A stretch of DNA of 64,000 nt from Streptomyces indicus (GTDB taxonomy: Bacteria > Actinomycetota > Actinomycetes > Streptomycetales > Streptomycetaceae). The notes under the pieces are model-generated. The model was not told the DNA's origin. It searched no databases and saw only the letters and a list, made by a program, of their open reading frames with translations. Positions within the stretch are counted from its first letter, which is position 1. Each line of letters opens with the position of its first letter. This document shows, in pieces, positions 35,068-42,919 of the stretch. The position numbers were made by a program, and so were the translations under genes. The stretch lies in assembly GCF_900100315.1 (NCBI RefSeq), contig NZ_FNFF01000003.1:345813-409812 (forward strand). The letters run 5' to 3'.

Positions 35068-36051
35068 ATGGAGCAGAGGCATCTCGGCCGTACCGGCCTG
35101 CGGGTATCCCGGATAGGACTCGGCACCCTCACGTGGGGCCGGGACACCGACGAGCATGACGCCGCCGACCTGTTGAAAGTCTTCTGGGAGGCGGGCGGCA
35201 CGCTCGTCGACACCGCGGACGTGTACGGGGACGGGGATGCCGAGTATGTGCTCGGGCGGCTGATCGAGGGGCTCGTGCCGCGGCGGGACCTGGTGATCGC
35301 GACCAAGGCCGGCAGCGTGCCCGACCCGGACCGGCGCTTCGACGGCTCGCGCGGCCATCTCCTCGCGGCCCTCGACGCCTCGCTGCAGCGGCTCGGCACG
35401 GATTACGTGGACGTGTGGCAGGTGCACGCCTTCGACCCGGAGACGCCCCTTGAGGAGACGCTCCAGGCACTGGACATCGCGGTCGCGAGCGGGCGCGCCC
35501 GCTATGCGGGGGTCTCCAACTTCAGCGGCTGGCAGCTGGCGAAGGCGGCGACCTGGCAACTCGCGGTGCCGGGCGTGCGGACGCGTCTGGCCAGTACGCA
35601 GATGGAGTACTCGCTGCTCCAGCGCGGGGTGGAGCGCGAGGTGCTGCCGGCCGCCCTGGACCTGGGCGTGGGCCTGCTGCCCTCGTCGCCGCTGGGCCGC
35701 GGGGTGCTGACCGGCAAGTACCGGCACTCGACCCCGGCCGACTCGCGGGGCGCCTCGGACCACATGGCGCCGTTCGTCGCGCCGTATCTGGACGACGCCG
35801 CCTCACGGATCGTGGACGCGGTGGCGACCGCGGCCGACGGCCTCGCCGCGACGCCGCTCCAGGTGGCGCTCGCCTGGGTGCGCGACCGGCCGGGAGTGGC
35901 CGCGCCGATCATCGGGGCGCGCACGTCGCAGCAGCTCACCGCGGCTTTGTCAGTGGAGACCCTTAGTCTTCCTGACGAGATCTGCCAGGCGCTCGACGAT
36001 GTGTCGGCGCCCGTGCACCGCTATCCCGATCAGGACTGGAGCACGTTGTGA
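35068..36051 (+). CDS. Aldo/keto reductase
   Basis: 327 residues. NADPH-dependent carbonyl reductase barrel with the catalytic tetrad: Asp and Tyr in VDTADVYG, Lys in ATKAGS, His in WQVHAFD; cofactor residues in PIIGARTSQQL near the C-terminus. Substrate unknown. No ribosome site is visible; a TAATCT box lies 9-14 nt before the ATG, so the message may be leaderless. Its stop overlaps the start of the RecD2-like gene by 4 nt, so the two are translated together. Confidence 0.9.
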   Translation: MEQRHLGRTGLRVSRIGLGTLTWGRDTDEHDAADLLKVFWEAGGTLVDTADVYGDGDAEYVLGRLIEGLVPRRDLVIATKAGSVPDPDRRFDGSRGHLLAALDASLQRLGTDYVDVWQVHAFDPETPLEETLQALDIAVASGRARYAGVSNFSGWQLAKAATWQLAVPGVRTRLASTQMEYSLLQRGVEREVLPAALDLGVGLLPSSPLGRGVLTGKYRHSTPADSRGASDHMAPFVAPYLDDAASRIVDAVATAADGLAATPLQVALAWVRDRPGVAAPIIGARTSQQLTAALSVETLSLPDEICQALDDVSAPVHRYPDQDWSTL

Positions 36052-38288
36052 GTACGGAGTCCGCCGCGGAGCAGCCGCGGGCCGACGTGGCCTCGGAGCC
36101 GGAGTCCCCAGAGGCGGCCGAGTCCACCGTGTCCGCCGGGGAGGCGCCGGCCGCCGAGGCGTCCGCGGACGAGGCCGGAGCTGCCGGTGGCGAGGACGGG
36201 GCCGGTGCGGCATCGGGCGGCGACGGCGCGCAGGCGGCGGACGGCGGGGAGAAGGCCGGGCAGCCGGGCGAGTTGTCCGAGGCCGAGGCGGAGCTCGCGG
36301 CCCAGCGCGAGCTCCGCGAGCGGATCGAGAAGCGCAAGGCCGAGAAGGGCGGGCCGATCGCGGCGGGCGGCAAGCTGAGCGGCACGGCCGCCGATCTGCT
36401 GGCCGCCGTACGGGCGGTGGAGAGCGGCGAGAAGCCGGTGACCCGTGTCGTGGCCGAGCCGCCCGCGCCGCGTCGCCCTGCGGCGCCCGAGCAGCCGCGG
36501 CCCGCCGCGCCCGCGCCCGTCGCGCCCACGCGGGTGGTGAGCGCTCCCCCGGCCGAGGCGGTCTCGGCGGTACGGACGGTGCTGGCCCGGGGCGGGGCGC
36601 CCGAGGCACTGGCCGAGCGCGCCATCGCGGTGCTCGGCGAGGGAGCGGATCAGCAACTGCGCGAGGATCCTTGGCAGTTGCTGCGCGTGAGCGGGGTGCG
36701 GCCGGACCATGCCGACGGTTTCGCGCGGGCACTGCTCGGCGAGGCCTGCGGTCCCGAGGACGAGCGCCGGGGCAGGGCCCTGACCGGCTGGCTCCTGGAG
36801 CAGGCGGCGGTCGCGGGGCACACCGCGCTGGACGCCGGCCCGCTCAAGCAGGCGCTGGCGCAGCGCGGGGTGCCCGACCCGGACGCCGCGGTGGAGTCGG
36901 CCGTGGCGGAGGGCGAAGTCCTCGTGTTCCAGGACGCCTTGGACGAAGGCACGCCCGAGCACGCGGACGCGGCCGGTGACGAGGACGAGGAGGCGGCCGA
37001 GCGTCCGGTGCGGGTGCTGTTCGGCCTGGAGCGGTACGCGCTCGCGGAGGAGAGCCTGGCCGACGGTCTGGCGCGGGTGGTCAACGGGCTGGAGAAGGAA
37101 GCCGGTTCGGACCTCGCCGGCTGGGCGGAGGCGGCGGGTTCCGTGCGCGGCTCGGCCGCCGAGCTGATCCGCGCGAGCGCCGCCCACGGCCTGGTGCTGC
37201 ACACGGGCGGCGAGGCGGCGCGTGCCGAGACGGCGGCGCTGCTCGGCGCGGCACGCGAGCTGGGCCTCCGGGTCTGCGCCGCGACGCACACCCCGGACGG
37301 CCGGCGCCGGCTCGCGCAGGCGCACGGACTCGCCGAGGTCGTCACGGTCGCGGGTCTGCTGTCCGACAACGAGGGGCCGGGGCGGGACGCCGAAGGCGCC
37401 CTGCAACTGGACCTGTTGGTGGTCCTCGACGCACCGCAGCTGGACGTCGAGACGGCGGCCATGCTCGTGGAGTCCCTGGCCGACGGCGCCCGCCTCGTGC
37501 TGAGCGGCGACCCGGCGGTGCTGTGGTCGGCGGGCGCGGGCCGGGTGTTCGCCGACCTGCTCGCGGCGCGGGTGTGCCCGCAAGTCACCTCGCGCACCCC
37601 GGATCCTGGGCCGATCGGCGAGCTGGTCTCCGGCATCACCATCGGCGAGCTGAACCAGGTCGAGGCCCCCGGCAAGGAGGTGGTCATCGTCCCCGCCCGC
37701 GATCCGGGCGAGGCGGTGCACCGCACCGTGCAGCTGGTCGCCGACTCCATCCCGCGGGCGTGCTCCGTACCGGCCGAGCAGACCCAGGTGATCACGGTGG
37801 CGCACGGCGGGCCCGCGGGCACCCGCGCGCTGAACGCCGCGCTCAAGGAGCGGCTGAACCCGGGCCCGGGCCGGTTCGGCGGCTTCGACCCGGGTGACCG
37901 GGTCTCCTACACCCCGGCCCCGGGCCGTACGGTGACGGGGCTCGTCACGGGCGCGGAGGCGGCGGGGCTGCGCCTGGACGTCGAGGGCGCGTCGGTGGTG
38001 GTGCCCAAGGAGCAGGTGGAGGAGCGCGTCCGGCACGGCTGGGCCCTGACCGCACACCAGGCGCTGGGCCATCGCTGGCCCGCGGTGGTCGCGGTGCTCC
38101 CGGGAGACGCGGCCGCGACACTGACGCGCGCCTGGGTGTACTCGGCGTTCAGCCGCGCCGAGCGCCATCTGTCCGTGGTCCACGGCGTCGAGGGCGCCTT
38201 GGCCCGCGCGGTGGCAGAGATCCCGTCCAAGCCGCGCACGACCCGCTTGGAGCGCCTCCTGAAGGGACAGGTGCCTGCTGCCGTCTGA
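36048..38288 (+). CDS. RecD2-like protein with degenerate ATPase motifs
   Basis: 746 residues from a GTG overlapping the aldo/keto reductase stop by 4 nt. N-terminal 170 residues are Ala/Glu-rich and disordered. Residues about 200-232 (DPWQLLRVSGVRPDHADGFA) match the helix-hairpin-helix of RecD2. The P-loop position reads LHTGGEAARAETAA (384-397), lacking the GKT lysine; the Walker B position reads VVLDAPQLD (458-466), lacking Asp-Glu. Motif III is kept (LVLSGDPAVLWSAGAGRVFA) and the C-terminal UvrD_C_2 segment is recognisable (WALTAHQALGHRWPAVVAVL, then YSAFSRAERHLSVV). Probably a DNA-binding or structural relative that no longer hydrolyses ATP. Confidence 0.8.
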   Translation: MSTESAAEQPRADVASEPESPEAAESTVSAGEAPAAEASADEAGAAGGEDGAGAASGGDGAQAADGGEKAGQPGELSEAEAELAAQRELRERIEKRKAEKGGPIAAGGKLSGTAADLLAAVRAVESGEKPVTRVVAEPPAPRRPAAPEQPRPAAPAPVAPTRVVSAPPAEAVSAVRTVLARGGAPEALAERAIAVLGEGADQQLREDPWQLLRVSGVRPDHADGFARALLGEACGPEDERRGRALTGWLLEQAAVAGHTALDAGPLKQALAQRGVPDPDAAVESAVAEGEVLVFQDALDEGTPEHADAAGDEDEEAAERPVRVLFGLERYALAEESLADGLARVVNGLEKEAGSDLAGWAEAAGSVRGSAAELIRASAAHGLVLHTGGEAARAETAALLGAARELGLRVCAATHTPDGRRRLAQAHGLAEVVTVAGLLSDNEGPGRDAEGALQLDLLVVLDAPQLDVETAAMLVESLADGARLVLSGDPAVLWSAGAGRVFADLLAARVCPQVTSRTPDPGPIGELVSGITIGELNQVEAPGKEVVIVPARDPGEAVHRTVQLVADSIPRACSVPAEQTQVITVAHGGPAGTRALNAALKERLNPGPGRFGGFDPGDRVSYTPAPGRTVTGLVTGAEAAGLRLDVEGASVVVPKEQVEERVRHGWALTAHQALGHRWPAVVAVLPGDAAATLTRAWVYSAFSRAERHLSVVHGVEGALARAVAEIPSKPRTTRLERLLKGQVPAAV

Positions 38289-38306
38289 GGCGCCCGGCCG
38301 AGGTGA

Positions 38307-38342
38307 CCGGGTCCGGGAGTGCACGGCCGCACCCGGACCCGT
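38307..38342 (+). terminator. Hairpin after RecD2-like gene
   Basis: CGGGTCCGGG...CCCGGACCCG with an inner TGC/GCA extension, 19 nt past the stop. No T-run. Confidence 0.55.
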
Positions 38343-38573
38343 CCGCCAGGGCGGCAACCGTTCGCGGCGACTACTCGCGGCAACTGCTCGCGGCGAGGCG
38401 ACTACCGTGCGGAGTCGGGTCGTCGGCTGGCCGATAGGCGTGACGCCGGTCAGGCGACATCCACGTGTGTCGTGCGTCCATCGGGCAACCGACTGTTGTG
38501 CTCCGGCCCGGGGGCAGCTGGAGGCGGTCGACTCCCGCACTGCGCCCCAGCGGCCAGCCGCTGAACTCCGGGC

Positions 38574-38718
38574 GGTGGCGGCCTGCGGGACTCCGATCGG
38601 TGAGCGGCTCCCGGACTCCCCGGACTCCAGGTCGTGGCCGGGCGGTGGCGGCCTCCCGGCCCCTGGTCGGTGGCGGCCTCCCGGCCCCCGGTCGGTGAGC
38701 GCTTCCGGCCCATGGGCG
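38574..38718. repeat. 25-bp tandem repeats
   Basis: Unit GGTGGCGGCCTCCCGGCCCC+TGGTC at 38644 and 38669 (one difference), continued in degenerate form at 38694 and preceded by degenerate copies at 38574 and 38599. About five units in all. Confidence 0.8.
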
Positions 38719-38740
38719 CCCGCTGCACCCCGGCCTCCCA

Positions 38741-38820
38741 ACCGGAACCCGACCGGACCGGGCAGCCGGCCAGCACCCGAACGGAACCGGACCGGAACCG
38801 GGCAGCCGCCCGGCACCCGT
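38741..38820. repeat. Two 40-bp tandem repeats
   Basis: ACCGGAACCCGACCGGACCG... at 38741-38780 and its variant ACGGAACCGGACCGGAACCG... at 38781-38820, both ending in GGCACCCG-like bases. Adjacent to the stop of the leftward hypothetical gene. Confidence 0.75.
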
Positions 38821-38824
38821 ACGC

Positions 38825-39529
38825 CTAGCGGTCGGAGTCCAAGGGCTCCAGCTCGTCCGGCTCCAGCTCGTCCTCGATGTCCGGGATCAGGTCGAGGCCG
38901 TCGTCGAGGTCCTCGTCGAAGACCGCGCTCACGTCGAAGCGGCACACCACCCTCTGCGGGTCCACCGCCTCGAACGGCGCCTCCAGCCACTCCCCCGCGT
39001 CGGCCGGTTCGTCCACGGCCGTCACCCACAGCGTGGAGTCGCCCTCCTCCAGGCCGAACTCCTTGTGCCGCGAGGCGATTTCGTCAGGCTCGAACTCGCC
39101 GAAGAGCACGCCGAGCGCCGCGTGCGCGCTGCCCCCGACGTCCCCTGCGCCCGGCAGTTCGCCCGCCGCGCTGTCCGCGTCGAGGTCGGCCACCCGCTGT
39201 GCCTGGGCGAGCAGCCGCTGCGGCTCGACCACCGCGTAGTCCCGCCGGATCAGCACGCTGAGCGCGCTCGGCTCGGCCGGCCCGGCATACGGCGGCAGCC
39301 CGTCCTCGGTGCCGGGGATCTCGAAGGGCGTGACCTCGTCGTAGGTGTCGTAGAGCAGTTCGTCGTACGCCTCGGCCGCTGCCGCCAGCTCGTTGAACGC
39401 CTCGTAGACGTCCGGGTCGTCCTCACCCGTCCGCCCCTCGACCGCGGCAAGGTGGCGGTCGAGCGCGGTCTTGACCGCCTCGGCGGCGGCACGTACCTCG
39501 GCAGCGGTGGCCTGCGCAGCATCAGACAT
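38825..39529 (-). CDS. Acidic conserved hypothetical protein
   Basis: 234 residues from the ATG at 39529. Helical N-terminus (AAEVRAAAEAVKTALDRHLAAV), a central YDELLYDTYDEVTPFEIPG segment, and an extremely acidic C-terminus (FDEDLDDGLDLIPDIEDELE). I do not recognise a domain, though similar proteins are common in Streptomyces. No ribosome site is obvious, so it may be leaderless. It shares a 47-bp divergent promoter with the small DUF5703 gene. Cytoplasmic by lack of signals. Confidence 0.75.
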   Translation of the reverse strand: MSDAAQATAAEVRAAAEAVKTALDRHLAAVEGRTGEDDPDVYEAFNELAAAAEAYDELLYDTYDEVTPFEIPGTEDGLPPYAGPAEPSALSVLIRRDYAVVEPQRLLAQAQRVADLDADSAAGELPGAGDVGGSAHAALGVLFGEFEPDEIASRHKEFGLEEGDSTLWVTAVDEPADAGEWLEAPFEAVDPQRVVCRFDVSAVFDEDLDDGLDLIPDIEDELEPDELEPLDSDR

Positions 39530-39576
39530 AGTGCAGACGCTATCCGTACCGGGCCGTTGCCCGCACAATAGATGCG

Positions 39577-39765
39577 ATGGCCGAATACGAATTTCTCGAC
39601 GTGCACGTGCCGCGCGGGGTCTCCCGCAAGGACACGACTCGCCTGCTGACCGACCATGCCGAGTACGGACACTGGGAGTTGTACCGACTGACCCTGCGCC
39701 GCGACGGAAGCCGCCGGGTGCGGCTGCGCAGGCGGATCATCCGCCAAGTGCGTGCGACGTGGTGA
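39577..39765 (+). CDS. DUF5703 family small protein
   Basis: 62 residues: MAEYEFLDVHVPRGVSR..., then TRLLTDHAEYGHWELYRL and a very basic RRVRLRRRIIRQVRATW tail. This short protein is strongly conserved in Streptomyces. Function unknown; the basic end suggests binding to nucleic acid or to an acidic partner, and its divergent neighbour is strongly acidic. No clear ribosome site; probably leaderless. Confidence 0.8.
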   Translation: MAEYEFLDVHVPRGVSRKDTTRLLTDHAEYGHWELYRLTLRRDGSRRVRLRRRIIRQVRATW

Positions 39766-39792
39766 CGTTTCCACCGAGGGATACAGGCGACA

Positions 39793-39836
39793 ACGGAGTG
39801 GGCCCCGCCAGGCGGCGGGGCCCACTCCGTTTCGTT
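39793..39836. terminator. Bidirectional terminator, DUF5703 / chpC
   Basis: ACGGAGTGGGCCCCGCC-aggc-GGCGGGGCCCACTCCGT, a 17-bp perfect stem, then TTCGTT. It lies between converging genes and should stop both. Confidence 0.88.
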
Positions 39837-39847
39837 CCAGTACTGCG

Positions 39848-40576
39848 TCAGGCCGCCTGACGCGCCCTGCGGTAGAGCACGGCACCCGCGAGGAGCAGGC
39901 CCGCGCTGACCGGCACGGCCATGCCGACCGGCAGGTCGGAGCCGGTCCGGGCGAGCTGCTCGGAGCCCTTGGGCGGGGTGACGGTGTGCGTCTCCGGCTC
40001 ATTGGGCTTCGAGGGCTTGTCCGGGCGGTCCGGGGTGTCCGGCTTGCCGGGCTTCACCGGCTTCTCGGGCTTCTCGGGACCGGCCGGCGGCTCTTCGTTC
40101 ACCGGCGGCTTCGGGGCGGACTCGTTGGTGCAGTCGTTGCCCTCGGTGCCGTTGCCCAGGCCGCCGATGGTGACGCTGTTCCCGCAGGCGTTCACGGGGA
40201 CGTCGATGGGCAGCTGGATGACGTTGCCGGAGCCGACACCCGGGGAGTCCTTCGAGGAGCCCTCGGCGGTGGCGCCGCCACCGTTCTCGTCCTTGCCGCC
40301 GTTGTTGTTCCCGCTGTCGCTGCCGCCGCCGTCCGAGACGTTGGCGCAGCTGTTGCCCGCCGCCGGGTTGAGCAGTCCGACGACATTGACCGTGTTACCG
40401 CAGAGGTTCACGGGGATGTTGATCGGCAGCTGGACGGTGTTGCCCGCCAGCACGCCCGGGGAGTCGGCGGTCTTGCCGTCGGCTCCCGAGTCGGCGAACG
40501 CGGTGCCTCCCGTGACGGCGAGCACTCCGCTCGCGGCCGCCACGGTGATCAGGCCTTTGCGCGTGACCTGTCGCAT
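39848..40576 (-). CDS. chpC: Long chaplin with two chaplin domains and sortase signal
   Basis: 242 residues. Signal peptide to about residue 28; chaplin domains at about 38-80 and 110-151, each with the paired cysteines (59/77 and 131/149) and PxNxCGN core; Pro/Lys/Glu spacer (155-205); LARTG sorting motif at 208-212, a membrane helix and a basic end. Sortase would anchor it to the wall, where chaplins assemble into the hydrophobic coat of aerial hyphae. Named ChpC from domain count and its position next to chpH, as in S. coelicolor. Expression is expected to be developmental (BldN-dependent in relatives). Confidence 0.92.
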   Translation of the reverse strand: MRQVTRKGLITVAAASGVLAVTGGTAFADSGADGKTADSPGVLAGNTVQLPINIPVNLCGNTVNVVGLLNPAAGNSCANVSDGGGSDSGNNNGGKDENGGGATAEGSSKDSPGVGSGNVIQLPIDVPVNACGNSVTIGGLGNGTEGNDCTNESAPKPPVNEEPPAGPEKPEKPVKPGKPDTPDRPDKPSKPNEPETHTVTPPKGSEQLARTGSDLPVGMAVPVSAGLLLAGAVLYRRARQAA

Positions 40577-40649
40577 AGGTTCTTCCCTGCCTTTGACCTA
40601 CTGGAATGCGCACCCGCTCCCTTGTGCGGGTGTGCTCAGATGCCAGGCA

Positions 40650-40680
40650 GCCCCGGAGCGCATGGCACGCACTCCGGGGC
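40650..40680 (-). terminator. Hairpin after chpH
   Basis: GCCCCGGAG / CTCCGGGGC with a 13-nt loop, 39 nt past the chpH stop and before chpC. Confidence 0.6.
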
Positions 40681-40718
40681 CGACGGACTCAGACCCACTG
40701 GGGGTGAGGCACTACGTC

Positions 40719-40952
40719 TCAGACGTTGGTGCAGGTGTTGCCGAAGGCGGGGTTCAGCAGCCCGATCACGGAAACGGTGTTGCCACAGGCGTTCACCGGG
40801 ATGTGGATCGGGGCCTGAATGACGTTGCCCGAGAGCACGCCGGGCGACTTCACGGCAGCACCCTGAGCACCGGAGTCGGCAGCAGCCATGCCCGCGCCAG
40901 CGAGAACGATGCCACCGGTGGCAGCCACAACAGCGGCGACCTTCTTGATCAT
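40719..40952 (-). CDS. chpH: Short chaplin ChpH
   Basis: 77 residues: signal peptide (1-26, ending MAAA) and a single chaplin domain with VKSPGVLSGNVIQAPIHIPV and Cys56/Cys74 forming the expected disulphide (NACGN...NTCTNV). Secreted, self-assembles into amyloid-like fibrils that lower surface tension for aerial growth. In S. coelicolor ChpE and ChpH are the central short chaplins. Start at 40952 with a very strong AAGGAGGAAT. The 5' leader has a perfect inverted repeat at 40971-40995. Confidence 0.95.
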   Translation of the reverse strand: MIKKVAAVVAATGGIVLAGAGMAAADSGAQGAAVKSPGVLSGNVIQAPIHIPVNACGNTVSVIGLLNPAFGNTCTNV

Positions 40953-40970
40953 TATTCCTCCTTGTTGGCA

Positions 40971-40995
40971 ATGCAGTCCCAGCCGCGGACTGCAT
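40971..40995. promoter_or_regulatory. Inverted repeat in chpH leader
   Basis: ATGCAGTCC-cagccgc-GGACTGCAT, 9-bp perfect arms, 19-43 nt upstream of the chpH ATG. Could be a leader hairpin affecting stability or an operator. Confidence 0.45.
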
Positions 40996-41138
40996 CACCT
41001 GTAACGAGGAGGGAGTATTCGGGCTACGAGCCTATGGTCGCTTTCACTCTTTTCAGTCGAGTGCGTACACGCGGGCGAATATCAGGGTCATCACACGGCG
41101 AACTCCCGGTGTGAGCAGGCAAGTTGCCCCGCCCACAC

Positions 41139-41160
41139 CGGAAGAACCGGTTCTTCGGGC
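41139..41160 (-). terminator. Palindromic stem after M20 peptidase gene
   Basis: GAAGAACCGGTTCTTC, a 16-bp perfect palindrome flanked by CCG/CGG, immediately 3' of the peptidase stop (41166). Probably a terminator; a palindromic protein site is the alternative. Confidence 0.45.
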
Positions 41161-41165
41161 GCTGT

Positions 41166-42506
41166 TCAGGAGGCGTCGATGAACCGGTCGAGGACGCGCA
41201 CACCGAACTTCAGGCCCTCGGTGGGGACCCGCTCGTCCACGCCGTGGAACATGCCCGCGAAGTCCAGCTCGGGCGGCAGCTTGAGCGGCGCGAACCCGAA
41301 GCAGCGGATGCCGAGGTCGTCGAAGGACTTGGCGTCGGTGCCGCCGGAAAGCATGTACGGGACGGCGCGCGCGATCGGGTCCTCGGCCTTCAGGGCGATC
41401 TGCATGGCGTCCACGAGCTTGCCGTCGAAGTCGGTCTCGAGCGCCTTGTCCCCGTGCACGTCCTCGCGCTTCACGCGCGGTCCGAGGATCCGGTCGAGGT
41501 CGGCGAGGAACTCCTCCTCGTACCCGGGCAGGAAGCGTCCGTCGACGTGGGCGGTGGCCTGGCCCGGGATCACGTTCACCTTGTAGCCGGCGCCGAGCAT
41601 GGTCGGTGCGGCCGAGTTCCTGAGCGTGGCGCCGACCATCTTCGCGATGCCGCCGAGCTTGGCGAGGGTGGCGTCCATGTCCTCGGGGTCGAGCTCGGTG
41701 CCGAGCGCGTCGGACAGCTCGTCGAGGAACGACCGTACGGTCTTGGTCACGCGCACCGGCCACTCGTGCCGGCCGAGGCGCCCGACGGCCTCGCACAGCT
41801 CGGTGATCGCGTTGTCCTTGTTGGTCATCGAGCCGTGCCCGGCGGTGCCGTCCACGGTGAGCCGCATCCAGTGCATGCCCTTCTGGGCGGTCTCGACGAG
41901 GTAGAGCCGCAGCTTCTCGTTGACCGTGAAGGAGAAGCCGCCGACCTCGCCGATCGCCTCGGTCACGCCCTCGAAGAGGTCCGGGTGCTTGTCGACGAGG
42001 TGCCGGGCGCCGTACGTGCCGCCTGCCTCCTCGTCGGCGAGGAACGCCAGCACGATGTCGCGCGGGGGCTTGCGGCCGCTGCGCATGCGGTCGCGTACGA
42101 CCGCGAGGGTCATGGCGTCCATGTCCTTCATGTCGACCGCACCGCGGCCCCACACGCACCCGTCGGCGATCTCGCCGGAGAAGGGGTGGTGGGTCCAGTC
42201 CTGGGCGTTGGCCGGCACGACGTCGGTGTGCCCGTGGATCAGCAGCGCCGGCTTCGAGGGGTCCTCGCCCTCGATCCGGGCGACCGTGGAGGCGCGGCCC
42301 GGGTGGGACTCGAAGATCTGCGGCTCGAGCCCGACCTCCGCCAGCTTCTCCGCCACGTACTCGGCGGCCTTGCGCTCGCCCGGGCCGGAGTGGTCCCCGT
42401 AGTTGCTGGTGTCGATCCGGATCAGGTCGCGGCAGAGGTCGACCACCTCGTCCTCGCCGGTGACGTACTGCCCGCCCTGCTGCCCGTTCCTGCCCGACTC
42501 GCTCAC
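41166..42506 (-). CDS. M20-family zinc metallopeptidase
   Basis: 446 residues from the GTG at 42506, with AGAGGAA 6 nt upstream; longer in-frame starts to 42575 lack a ribosome site. M20/M28-type di-zinc peptidase: metal ligands in LLIHGHTDVVP (His, Asp), GRGAVDMK (Asp), LADEEAGG (catalytic and metal Glu) and a C-terminal FHGVDERVP (His). A dimerisation domain carries TVDGTAGHGSM. Members cleave dipeptides, acylated amino acids or similar; the substrate is not determined. Cytoplasmic. Between chpH and the tRNA-Leu gene. Confidence 0.9.
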   Translation of the reverse strand: MSESGRNGQQGGQYVTGEDEVVDLCRDLIRIDTSNYGDHSGPGERKAAEYVAEKLAEVGLEPQIFESHPGRASTVARIEGEDPSKPALLIHGHTDVVPANAQDWTHHPFSGEIADGCVWGRGAVDMKDMDAMTLAVVRDRMRSGRKPPRDIVLAFLADEEAGGTYGARHLVDKHPDLFEGVTEAIGEVGGFSFTVNEKLRLYLVETAQKGMHWMRLTVDGTAGHGSMTNKDNAITELCEAVGRLGRHEWPVRVTKTVRSFLDELSDALGTELDPEDMDATLAKLGGIAKMVGATLRNSAAPTMLGAGYKVNVIPGQATAHVDGRFLPGYEEEFLADLDRILGPRVKREDVHGDKALETDFDGKLVDAMQIALKAEDPIARAVPYMLSGGTDAKSFDDLGIRCFGFAPLKLPPELDFAGMFHGVDERVPTEGLKFGVRVLDRFIDAS

Positions 42507-42652
42507 GCCGCGTTCCTCTCGCCGATGATGCTCGCTGGTCCCTGCCATCCTCCCGCGTCCCCGGCCCGTACCCAAGGGCGGGCCCGCGCCGACATGCGCC
42601 GTTCACAGCTGGTGGGGCGCGGTGCGGGGGTGTGATCGGGGACCCCCGAATG

Positions 42653-42663
42653 TTTGCTATGGT
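42653..42663 (+). promoter_or_regulatory. Extended -10 promoter of tRNA-Leu
   Basis: TGCTATGGT (extended -10 TGn-TATGGT) places the transcription start near 42670, about 28 nt before the mature tRNA. A CCGCGG-GAAA-CCGCGG hairpin (42675-42690) lies in the leader. Confidence 0.5.
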
Positions 42664-42697
42664 TTTCCACGTCGCCGCGGGAAACCGCGGGTCACCG

Positions 42698-42782
42698 GTC
42701 CGGGTGGCGGAATGGCAGACGCGCTAGCTTGAGGTGCTAGTGCCCTTTATCGGGCGTGGGGGTTCAAGTCCCCCCTCGGACA
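42698..42782 (+). tRNA. tRNA-Leu (anticodon GAG)
   Basis: 85 nt. Acceptor GTCCGGG pairs with CTCGGAC (one G:U); D-arm with GGCGGAATGGCAGACGC; anticodon stem CTAGC/GCTAG around loop TTGAGGT, anticodon GAG; a long class II variable arm (GCCCTTTATCGGGC); T-arm GGGGG-TTCAAGT-CCCCC. Discriminator A as in leucine tRNAs. CCA is not fully encoded. A strong terminator follows. Confidence 0.95.
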
Positions 42783-42788
42783 CAGATC

Positions 42789-42830
42789 AACCCCCGTGGT
42801 CTCCAGGAGACCACGGGGGTTCTTCGTTTC
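42789..42830 (+). terminator. Terminator after tRNA-Leu
   Basis: AACCCCCGTGGTCTC / GAGACCACGGGGGTT, a 15-bp perfect stem with a 3-nt loop, then TCTTCGTTT. 6 nt after the mature tRNA end. Confidence 0.88.
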
Positions 42831-42919
42831 CTCCGCGCCTCCTCGCCGGTGGGCCCCTTCCCATCGGGCGGCCGAGTCAGCGATCATGCTCCGCGTCGGC
42901 GCAGGGGGGCGGAGTGGAC

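Larger units (their letters stand above)
38289..38824. other. 536-bp repeat-rich intergenic region
   Basis: Holds the hairpin at 38307-38342 and two tandem-repeat blocks (38574-38720 and 38741-38820). Open frames through it are Pro/Arg-rich, follow the repeat period and have no ribosome site, so I treat it as non-coding. Confidence 0.6.

Noticed and set aside
38574..38820. CRISPR array
   Set aside because: Repeats are directly abutting with no unique spacers, copies are degenerate, and no cas genes are near. The Cas4-like nuclease at 7321 is about 30 kb away and is a general RecB family member.
36030..39029. 999-codon minus-strand open frame
   Set aside because: Antisense to the RecD2-like gene and its repeat spacer; Arg/Gly/Pro-rich translation, no ribosome site.
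38407..39261. Pro/Arg-rich frame across the tandem repeats
   Set aside because: The translation merely mirrors the 25-bp and 40-bp repeats and runs into the antisense strand of the acidic protein gene.
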